From Strigamia acuminata (taxonomy: Eukaryota > Arthropoda > Chilopoda > Geophilomorpha > Linotaeniidae): DNA of 64,000 nt. The notes beneath the pieces are model-generated. The model made no database searches. It worked only from the letters and a program-made list of their open reading frames with translations, and was not told the DNA's origin. The position numbers were made by a program, and so were the translations under genes. The DNA is taken from assembly GCA_949358305.1 (NCBI GenBank), contig OX442314.1:7743060-7807059 (forward strand), in the 5' to 3' direction. Positions 10,653-21,332 of this stretch are shown here, piece by piece. Position 1 is the first letter of the stretch; each line of letters begins with the position of its first letter.

Positions 10653-11400
10653 AATATTTGTTAAAGTTATCCATGCACAAGACTATTTTAAATCTTTGTC
10701 ACAATTGCACTAAATTTGATATTTGAATTTTCTTTTAAAAATAGAAAAGAAAACAAAAAATTAATTTTTCTGATGCCCTGTACACTCACATTTTGTATTT
10801 TGGTTCCAATAATGAAAACATATTTTATATTAGAAATATAACATAGTAGATATTAAAGTTTCATTTTTAACTGAAATACAACATTATGATGAAACAATAA
10901 TATTTCAATGTTATGATTATTTCAGTAGATCATAATTCATAATTAAATTCTTGTTAGACTATTAATGTTTTTTAAAAACACCAAATGTATAAAACTTTTA
11001 AAAATTGTATTTTCATACACTATGAGATTTGTTATTACACACAGGTAATATTAAATGTATTTTTGAATTAATAATGCAATAAATAATTACAAGTATCAGC
11101 CAGAAAAGATTTGGGAAAAACTTTCAAAATTTCAGTCATTTAAATACAGTCATTATAACGAAAGTTCGTTATATCGAATTTTTTTTAACATGGTGTTCTA
11201 AGGCCAACTAACCAACCAAGCCATTCTTAACTATTCGTTATAACAAGAAATTCGTTACATTATGGTTTGTTATCACGAAGTTCGACTGTATGTTCAAAAT
11301 CATTGAAACGAATTCGTTTAGTTGCGTTCTAAGTCTCTGATTTTGCTATTTTTCTGGTTCCCATGAACAATTTCTGATGACTGATAATTTTAGCATAATT
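10653..11400. repeat. 3' flank of gene 1, duplicated after gene 2
   Basis: This spacer matches 24,488-25,010 after gene 2 over most of its length, apart from the MITE insertion here. A polyadenylation-like AATAAA near 11,079 is conserved in the gene 2 flank (near 24,920). Relics of the same flank reappear at 47,080-47,180, on the far side of the LTR element downstream of gene 4. The duplicated unit therefore included the 3' flank. No protein gene was seen. Confidence 0.7.
11145..11290. mobile_element. MITE with TACAGTC ends in the gene 1 3' flank
   Basis: The ends read TACAGTCATTATAACGAA and the complement of TACAGTCGAACTTCGTGAT. The gene 2 flank lacks this segment. TACAGTCGAAC.TCG..ATAAC-type ends are common in small elements of many invertebrate genomes (general knowledge). 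Confidence 0.6.
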
Positions 11401-11413
11401 GGTCAACCCTTAC

Positions 11414-11483
11414 CTGACAGCAAGACGAAAAGTAAAACCAGAAATAGTAAACTCGTGACGGAGCAGCAACTTGGAAATAACAT
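11414..11483 (-). CDS. Possible orphan signal-peptide exon
   Basis: Read on the minus strand from ATG at 11,483, it encodes a 23-residue hydrophobic leader (MLFPSCCSV...LLFVLLS) that stops exactly at a good donor, G|GTAAGG. An acceptor (TTGTTTCAG) lies upstream in the same strand. The duplicated copy after gene 2 (25,031-25,100) has an in-frame TAA just before the donor. No downstream exons were found, so this may be a gene remnant or chance. Beyond it, 11,484-12,000 shows no other feature. Confidence 0.25.
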
Positions 11484-11999
11484 CAAGCTCGAAAGACGAT
11501 GAAATTAATACGGAACCTGAAACAAGAAATACAAATCAGTTACTTGGTTAAATGAAAATTTGCAGTGGTAAACAAACCGAGGTTTTGTGGGCGCTTTGTC
11601 CGCCATCATTGCACTGGGTGAGCGCTTTGATTAAATTTTTCGCTGTCAACCTTGACCCTCAGATCTTCGATTTGTATTTGAAATTCGACTCGAGTTTAAA
11701 CCTTGTGTTAGCAAGGTGCAAAATATAAATAATTACCCGACCACTTATCGCCCAAAATCGCACGGCTTTTAGGTTTAAACACTACACACAACGGTATCGT
11801 GGACGAGTGGCATCTGGTGGCGGATTTTGATATTTATATTTAGTAAAATACACATTTTTTAAATGTTTTCTTTCAATCTACTGCAGTCATATTTACGAGT
11901 TGTCTGCAGATTTTGATAAAGTTAAAAAATTGTTCAGTGTATAAATTTTAATTCTAATATTTTTCAAAATTGTATTTAATTCTGTTTATCGTCATGTGG

Positions 12000-12680
12000 T
12001 GGCGCTTATCAAACTGCAAAAACCAATAAATTGCACGTGCGTAAATTGGATTTTTATTGAAATTGGAAATTATATACCACATGTGGTGAATTATTCATGG
12101 TTAGTTATTAATACAGAATAGTAAATGAAATTCTTGCATTTAGATTACAGTTATTCTAAAAACTATCACTTTATACTTTCAAATTGGATTTTATTAGAAA
12201 TTAGAAATTATACTTGTACACCACATGAATGAATTATTCATGATTTGATATTAATACAGAAAAATAAATCAAATATTCCCCATTTAAATTAAACTCATTC
12301 AAGAAATTGCACCTGCTTAGATTGGATTTTATTGGAAATTGGAAATTATATACCACATGTGGTGAATTATTCATGATTAAACATTAATATAGAAAAATAA
12401 ATCAAATATTCCCCATTTAAATTAAACTTATTCAAGAAATTGCATCTACTTAGGTTGGATTTTATTAGAAATTGGAAATTATATACCACATGTGGTAAAT
12501 TATTCATGTTTAGACATTAATATAGATTTAAAATATAAATTTAAAACTTCTTTAACAGAATAGTAAATGAAAGTTCTGCTTTTAGATTACAGTTATTAAA
12601 GAAACTACATCTTTTTAGATTAGATTTTATTAGAAATTAGAAGTTATACACCACATCATTGTGGTTAGATATTAATTTGA
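12000..12680. repeat. About 131-143-bp tandem repeat upstream of gene 2
   Basis: About five units marked by TATACCACATGTGGT and TTATTCATG. This is the same family as 505-935. The array is longer here, so copy number has changed since the flanks were duplicated. Confidence 0.7.
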
Positions 12681-12689
12681 ATATTAAAT

Positions 12690-12800
12690 CAGAAATTATG
12701 CAGTTTCTTGGTGTCTGGTCACTTTACAGCCACTCGCGTGGTCATAACTGAAGAAACGGTAAGTCTTCCCGACGTCGTATTAGAGACAAATTTAACTGTA
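12690..12800 (+). promoter_or_regulatory. Conserved 5'-flank block with splice-donor-like site, gene 2 copy
   Basis: It matches 975-1095, including CTGAAGAAACG|GTAAGTCTT around 12,749-12,767. Conservation between array copies may reflect shared descent only, but keeping the donor consensus suggests a leader exon. Confidence 0.3.
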
Positions 12801-12980
12801 ATAAGAAATAATACTGGATTCCCAGTTGACAGATTAATTCAGTAGAAAGTTTTGTGTAGTGGAAAATTCTCAGAGCAATACAATAGTATTTGCTGTTAGT
12901 GGTTCCCATATGAGCGAAAAGTAGGCAGAAATTATCCCTTTTCCATTTGGCAGCACACCGATGTGTGTAAGATTTGGCAC

Positions 12981-13108
12981 GGTAAATTTACGTGTGGCAA
13001 TGCACAGTAAATTCACGGTAAATTCACGATAAATTCACGGTAAATTCACGGTAAATTCACGGTAAATTCACGGTAAATTCACGGTAAATTCGGCAAATTC
13101 ACGGTAAA
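12981..13108. repeat. 11-bp minisatellite (GGTAAATTCAC)n
   Basis: About nine nearly perfect copies of GGTAAATTCAC. It probably arose by slippage. No coding or RNA role is apparent. Confidence 0.85.
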
Positions 13109-13204
13109 TGGAAATGGAAGTCTGGTGGTAAGTAAGTGCATTCAATGAAAAGTGACTTTGAGGAAAGGAAGTAAAGTGAAAGTCACTTCTTCTAATCCAG
13201 ATTG

Positions 13205-13345
13205 AACGCACCTAATGTTGTTAGCGACGTCACCTTAGTGACGGGTACAGTTTAGCGACGCTGTTAATCGCTATAGTGTACCCGTCGCTATAGTGTACCC
13301 GTCGCTACAGTGACGGTCGCTATAGTGATGTATGTAATTAGATTT
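13205..13345. repeat. GTCGCTATAGTGTACC-type irregular repeat, block 1
   Basis: Short phrases GTCGCTATAGTG, TACCCGTCGCTA and GTGACGG recur out of phase. Related blocks lie at 14,130-14,400 and 23,520-23,700. Between 13,346 and 14,130 I see no convincing gene; the open frames overlap each other on both strands and have no domain. Confidence 0.55.
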
Positions 13346-14129
13346 AAATTTTCATTTAATTTTAATTTTTAATTCTTTGTGTTTTAATTTTTTTGTTTTA
13401 ATGTGGTTTTAGTGGAGTAATGTTTTGTTGTGACAGCGTGCAATACCACGCAAAAACTTGAGAACAGGCATTTGTCGCCTGCTTTACCTCGCGCAGTTGC
13501 AACAGGTGACTTTTCTTTGGCTTCAGAACCCCACTGAATATACCTTCACATATTTGCTCCGTGTCGGCTTGTTCGCGCCTTAATGCTATAAGCATTCAAA
13601 ATATGCCAACATGTCGGGCTCCCATCAAGCTGTTGAACCTTGACTGCTAAGACTCTACGGCATTGCTTGACCGTGGCTGACCGTGGCGGTTCAGTAGGTA
13701 TGAACTCCAGAGGTCTGGTGAAAACATGGGCGGAGCGCGAACACCGGTGGATCAGGTCCTACGTAACTTACCTAGAACATAATTGCCCTCCTACCATTCC
13801 AGTAAGCCAGCTGCCTCTGGACCAAACAATATGGTTTAAGTAAAGCGTATCTGTCAGGAATCTCGCGTGCCGGCAGAAATGACAAGGCGGACAATTGTCT
13901 AACCAGAATATTAAACTCCTTATCAGCCAAATATTGAGTTTGCAAATGCTCGTTTTGAACATGGCGGTACACACTTTGAGCTAAGTGGAAATAGCAACCA
14001 TGTAAAATCCTATTTGGGAATACTTCTTTGGCGGCATTGATAGCTTCGACCTCAAAGTCACTAATGAAGAACTCTGGGTCTAACTCCTCTTCAAATAATT
14101 CACGAATAAGACTTTTGACCTTCTAAAAC

Positions 14130-14400
14130 AGGAGTATGTAGCTAGCCTTGGTCTTATTTTCCATGATACGTTTCCGATACGTTGCTAAAACATAATGCTT
14201 GGTACACTGCTTTATCGGTACGTTGCTAAAACATAACGCTTAGTACACTGCTATATCGGTACATCGCTAAAACGTATCAATCGCTATGCTGATTGTCGCT
14301 AAAACAATACACCGATACGTTGCTATAACGTTCCCCAAAATTACTTCATCGTAGGACTTGTTGTCGCTAATGTGTACGTCGCTAAAACGTACTGTACTTT
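14130..14400. repeat. CGCTAAAACGTACC-type irregular repeat, block 2
   Basis: About ten phrases such as CGTTGCTAAAACATAA, TCGCTAAAACGTA and CGGTACATCGC recur, with interspersed ATCGGTAC. Same style as blocks 1 and 3. The element class was not recognised. Confidence 0.55.
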
Positions 14401-14404
14401 TATT

Positions 14405-14695
14405 ATTTTTTTATTTTTAGCAGTAATTTTAATGTTTGTAATTTTATATTTGTTTTTAGAAAATTTTAATTAATTAATTTTAATTTTTTAACAAATATAA
14501 AATTACAAACATTAAAATTACTGCTAAAAATAAATAAAAAATAAAAGCAAAAATTTTCACAGACAACAGGATTTGAACCTGTGTGGAAAAATTCCTAGTC
14601 CATTGCCTTAACCACTGGGCCACCACTACAAACTATTGTTGTCTTCATGCAGGCAGTCATGTTGGTGAACAAAGTTGTCATGTCATATGTCATGT
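14405..14695 (-). mobile_element. tRNA-derived SINE-like element, copy B, with a palindromic tail
   Basis: The minus strand carries GTGGCCCAGTGGTTAAGGC (A box) and GGTTCAAATCC (B box), plus the same flanks as copy A at 242-480. At 14,405-14,520 the AT-rich tail is present in both orientations, forming a long palindrome around AATTAATTAATT. Copies A and B face each other across channel gene 1. The stretch 14,696-15,114 holds no other feature. Confidence 0.6.
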
Positions 14696-15114
14696 GATAT
14701 CAAATTACTTGGGTTCCAGAGTAAGGTTTGAACAGGCTAATCACCAAGTGTAGTGCTACACCTTTTTACTCAGCCTATTTGCATGAAAAATAAACTCCCT
14801 CAGCCAACAGACTTCTACTTTGACAATGTCATTGTTACTTAACTCTAGTTTATGGAGCAAAATGCTTTAAAATGGTTAAAGAAGTACTTTAATTGTTACC
14901 TCATATAATTTATTTTAAAATTGGTGAGTAGCTTATTAGTGCCTCCCCCTTGTAAGTACTAAGTACTACTATTGGAAATGAGATATTAAATACGGAGTAA
15001 TAAATAAGTCATTCAGGACTCAGTACTAATCTGACACCAAATAACTTGCAGTTGATCTTACAAAAACAGTGTTTAAACCACAATTTTAAATCTGTCCTTT
15101 GCAGATAAGATACA

Positions 15115-18100
15115 ATGCAGAATACTTCATTCGAGAGAAGAAACACGCAAAGATTAAGTAAACTCCGTTTGACAATTCATCGCTTGTTGAAGGATGATGC
15201 AAACAAACTCAGATGCAATTTAATCGGATTTGATGATATTATAAATAGCAAACACGATGCGAACAAGCGTCGCATATTTTGGCTTTTTTTATTCTTATTT
15301 TGCACATGCATGCTCACTTATCAGACTTATGACAGAATAATGCATTACTTAAGTTATCCAACGGTTATTGACGTAACGAGCAGATCGGAAGATGTTACTT
15401 TACCAAACTTGATGATCTGCAATGCAAATACAAAAGAAATGTACAGCATTGTGAAAAAAACTTATGGAAAATGCTGGCCTGGTTTTGCACTGCACAATCT
15501 TATGCAAAAACCAACTAACGATGTAGATGAACTTTGGAAAGCGACTAATTTGACGAAAGAAGTAGTAAGCGTAAAAATAAAAGTAAAAAGATCGAAAGAA
15601 GTATTTCTTTTAATTTAAGAAATATCCTAATTTCAACTCTTAATTATTTCACTCAGGGAAATTCAAATTCAAACAAAACAGTTGTTCTGACGGAAACTGT
15701 CAATCAATGGGGAATATGCTCGACATTTACATTTCGTAACTATAAACAAACGTTTAAAACTATCTGCTTCAATAAACTTTATCATTCATTCACACAGCAA
15801 AAGCTTCTAGCGACTCATTTGTTGGACAAGAACTGACAGTAAAAATTGAAAAAGGTTCTGACTACATGTGCCCAGCAGAACCAATTATGGTAGTTTCAAT
15901 AGTTAAAATTATGATTTGTAATTTTTTTTTAAAAATCTTTTTACAATTAGCTTCTCCAATCATTCTACGATTTTGGACGTCACTTTGGACTAACAACGCT
16001 ACTTCTTGGTGAAACAAAAACAATTTATTTGAGTTATAACAAAGTAATATTCTTTTCATATACCGTAAAGCGGGGTGACTTTGGCTTAAGGGGTGACTTT
16101 ACCCCAAAGTGAAAAAAAAGATTTGCTGTATTGCCAAAGACAGGCAGTAGGAAATATTAACAAATAAAAAATATGAAAATATACTATAAAGTATGCTCTT
16201 TCACACTCTTAAGCTGGATTTTATCTCAGCATGCACACAAACCTTAAAAAAATTCACAAGTGGATGCATGTTTTTAACTTAAAAAAAAAAACACTCAAAA
16301 ATTATTTTATATCTCAGAAAGGGTTAGAGTCAGGACAATGTCCTTTTAAAGTGTTAATCTGTAATTATTCACGACCTTTCAGTTAAAATTTCATGCACTT
16401 ATCATGAACAGGAAAGTCAGGGGAACATGTTATCATCACTGGGGCGACTTTGGCCATTTTTTGGGGTGACTTTACACCACCCCTACAGATGGGGTGACAA
16501 GAGCTTTGTAATATTATTTTTTGATTGTTTTGTTCCTATTTGTTAATTTTTCTATCTTTAAACACTTGTGATTATTTATGACATTTTTAATGCAGTTTTT
16601 TTTGTTGTTTCAATTTTTTGTAAGAAATAAATTTCTAATGTTCTTATAATTAAGTCATGATCACATGAATTTATAGACTGAACATAAAAAATGTCAGAAA
16701 AACTTTAGAATGTGACAAAATGATTTTTAAATGTTTTCTGATAAAATCTTATTATAATTATTATTATAATTATTATCTGATTAAACATTATCATTGGATT
16801 TCAATGGTGTTCCAATTGATGGCCAAAGTCACCCCAAGCAGGTGTGAAATTGGTCAGCTGGATTAATTTTTTTTTTTTAAAAATGTAATAACTATAATTT
16901 TTTTTAAACTTGCCATTGTTTAGCACATACAAATATATACCTTACATTAAATTTTCATAACAATATGATTATTCCTAGGATTGTTATTGAAATCTGCAAC
17001 AAAAAGTGGCACAAAGTCACCCCGCTTTACGGTACTGTACTACGTTTACATGCACCAAATATTTTGAGTGATGAATAATTCGAGTGGTGAAAAATCAAAT
17101 TGTTGCGTTTTCCATGCAGAAAATGATTCGTGATCACTTTCGGTTTTCGACCGATGGTGAAGTGCCGGCAGCAATGTGCGCATGCGCAATAAAAAAAAGT
17201 TCGAGTTCACTCAAATTAAACAACCTTCTGCGAGGGCTTATTCACTACTCGAATAATCCTTGTCATCTCTGTTTACATGACATTTGAGCACACAGAATAT
17301 TTCATCTCACTCAAAATATTCCGTGCATGTAAACATAGTAATTGAAAATAAGATTACTACTCATCACTTTATTTTATTTGTAATTCTTAGTTCATATTTC
17401 TTAATTCACCTGCAAATGGATGCTCCAGTGAAGACGAATTCACAGAATGCTATCGGAGTTGTCTATTAAAAACATTCAAGAAGCAGCTAAAATGCAGGTA
17501 AGAATACTATCGTACAATACAAAATTATCATTAACAATCTTCTTTGAAAGATTTCCCTTTATGAAAATTGATTTACCGGTTTGCAAATATTCGAAAAATA
17601 TACTCGGGCAATATACTAATACAAGTGAGCTGATTGAAGCCACAAATCCAATTTCTATTTGTCAATGTCGACGTCAATGTCAACAAATAACTTATACCTC
17701 ATACATTGACTCAGGCAAAGCAGATGATGAAAAAAGTATATCTGTATCCTTATCAATAACTAATGAGAAAATAAGTGTGTATCAAGAACGGTACACCTAC
17801 GACATTATTGCTCTGATGTCGGATTTAGGAGGAAATCTGGGCCTGTTTCTCGGTCTAGCAGTCATCTCATTACCTGAAATCACTTGGTATTTATATTACA
17901 TTACAACAAAATTTCACCGAAAAACACCCATCAATAAGATTCGCTGTCTGTATGAGACATGCAAGAAGAAAGTCATTGCGACCGAAGAGGAAACCATGAC
18001 AGATAGAGTGTTAGAAAAGGTTAAGTTTGCGCTGGTATTTATGATTGCAGGATTCACTTTTTATTACTTGCTAATTCGTATCAACTACTACAATGATGAA

Positions 18101-21100
18101 CCGGTATCAACAATGGTTAGAATAGTTGAACGTCAGTACACAAAATTTCGGTCAATTACGCTATGTGGCGAACAGCAAAATGATGCCATGGACGAAGCCA
18201 GATCACACTTACTGAAACACACCAACAAAACTTGCAATGAAATATCGCCCTGGCAATTGAAAACCAACAAGTTGTCACTGGAAGAAATTTGGAAAACAGT
18301 CAATGTCTACAAAACAATTTGGGTACTAATATACAGGGTGGTTCAAAAAGTCTGGTTCACAGTAAATAAATTCCAAACCGTTTTAGATGTTGATTCAGCA
18401 AAATGATTGTTAAGGTAGTATGTCGGGGGAAATCCAATTATGATATCCAATTTGACCTCTGAGGTCATCTTCAAGGTCATCCATATTGTAACTCGAGAAC
18501 CGTGACAGTTAGAGCAAAAAAGTGAATTAGAAAGTTGTAGAGCATCATCCAATTAGTCAAGAACTGTTCTTAAAAAAATTATTTCTTAGGGAAAGGTTTT
18601 GAGAAAAAAGGTCTGAAACATTGGCTATCCTCATTATAACTCAGCTTTGTAACCTTAAACTATTGAGGCAACCAAGCTAATCCTCAATTAGGACACTTTA
18701 TTGGGTCATACTTGTAAGTGGAAGAGAGGAAATACGAAAGAAAGGAAATAATTTATTTTGGAAATACATTCCACATGATAGTTTTAGGTTACAAAGCTGA
18801 GAAGACTAACATTTCAAACCTTTTTTTCTCAAAACTTTTCCCTAAGAAATAATTTTTTTAAGAACAGTTCTAGACTAATTGAATGATGCTCTACAACTTT
18901 CTAATTCACTTTTTTGCTCTAACTGTTACGGTTCTCGAGTTACAATATGGATGACCTTGAAGATGACCTCAGAGGTTAAATTGGATATCATAATTGGATT
19001 TCCCCCAACATACTACCTTAACAATCATTTTGCTAAATCAACATCTAAAACGGTTTGGAAATTATTTACTGTGAACCAGACTTTTTGAACCACCCTGTAT
19101 ACTCTGGCTCACCATGGGAGAAAGGCCAATCTTCAGTGTTGTATCGTTGGTAAGATATAAATTACTTCGTTCTACCTACAATCCATGTGCCAATCATGGA
19201 GGCTGTGGTGGGTCACCCACCATACCGGGCGTCACAGTGGTGAACAGGGAAAGGATACACACTGCAAGTGTCGAATGGCCAGCATTAGGTGGCCAAGCAA
19301 CATTAATTATTAAATTTGTATATTATTTTTTGTAGGATTTGCATAAATTTAACAAAAATCTAAACATATCAGTGGACGCTAAACCACTTCCTTTTGGTCA
19401 TTGTTCACGAATAAATACAGGTAATTTACAAATTTTAATTTAATTCACACATCATGTCACATTACTATAGTTAATAGTAATGTGATCAGTTTCTGTCGCA
19501 AACAACACACACCCACACCAACCATTACATCAAGAGAAGTTGAGGGTTTTAGGCTTATGTCACATGAATGTGAATAGTCCAGAGGCAATCACGTTTTGCA
19601 TGTATAAACAAATTGGATACTTATCGATTAAATTTTATTAAATATATTAATTGTATACATCGTTTAAATGACCCACGCTTGGGATTTTATTTAACTTAAT
19701 TTCTTACACATTTTACTCGGAGATGGAATTCTGCCATTTACACCATTTCAGGTGTATTTGAATACATACTTCCCAGTCACACCTTTTAACACTTTTTCAA
19801 GTGTATTTATACATTTTGCACATTTTAACACATCTTATTTCTACCAGTGTATGGTAACCTCAACTGATCAATACAATACAAGCACAATACAATTCATATA
19901 AATTATGTCCTGCATTTAATACTGTGAGAGTGGACATGCGCCATCAGAGCACGGAAATTCCTGAACAGCACCAGATGAACCACACATTTGTCGTAACCTT
20001 GGTTCCGGTAAATAAACTTAACGCACAATATCTTACTAATAACACCCTTTATTTCACACTTGTAATAATACAATAATAATACTTAACAATGTGGTCTCGG
20101 ATCCTTGTTGGCGGATACGATTTGTTGCTGCACGGCAGTCTTACACGTGGCTTCTACTGTTGTCTAGGGTAATGGCGTCTGGCGAAACACGTGTTCGCAA
20201 ACGCTTCGCTTCGGGAGATATTACAATCGTAGTATTGCTACGATAATATCTGTGACTTCTGATTTATAGATGTAATTGGCAACGGGCATCGATCCTCTAT
20301 CAATCCGGTAAAACGGCCTGACGGTGAGGTGGTGATGCTAATGTTGCTCTGATATCTATAAAGTGGGGGTTTCCGGTCAGACACGGGTTTAAATACTGGC
20401 TGGACCGGAAATGACGTATTCGCATAAGTTCGGAGAATTATGCAAATTCATGACGTTGTCCCGTCAGTCCCGCAGAAACGGTAAAACTAGTACAGCTAGT
20501 TTTCCCGTAATAATCAGACAAGTAACATTATTATAAGTATAAAAATGCTATTTATTATATGATAACTAATTAAAACACTTTTGTGACCTCATGGTCACCA
20601 CACATTAAATAGAAGTGAACACAAGAGACTGTATTAATGGTTTATGGCCTTTATTCGGTGTGAAGAGGTCTGTTTCTCATGTCTCTATTATTGTTACTGC
20701 TGCATTGTTGCGCAGACCTGCGCCCACACGCTGCACATGTGGTTAGGGCTACCCGGTTGTGCAGCGTGATCAGTCAGTTGTTGATACAGAACTCAGTTCT
20801 TTCCCCCGTGGATCGCTCACGGTACTGGCATCGGCTTACCGACACAATCCACAAATATCACTACGGTGAATAATAGTGGAGAACCGCTAGGTGTGAACCA
20901 TAGCTCCAGAACTCTGGCTGCAAACAGGAAGTTGGACCTTTTATAGTCCACTCGTACGAGAGTACCTTTTCCGATTGGTTGTTGGGTAGTGACCGGATGT
21001 GATGTCATTCCCATAATATTGCTATCTCTCAACCATGAACTCAAAAAATTATTTAAAAAAACAATAATAATAATTAATTGAAAACATAAATAGTTAAAAA

Positions 21101-21266
21101 CTGACCATTTCCTTCCCTAAAATAAAATATTTCGGCAGTGTTTACCATATTTTTTTCCTAAGAAAAACCGGTACCGAATACCGAACTAAAGACGGTATTT
21201 GGTATTCGGTATTTCTTTAAAAAATACCGGTTTTTGATACCGGTAAATACCGGTAGAGAAGACCTA

Positions 21267-21332
<66 letters not shown>

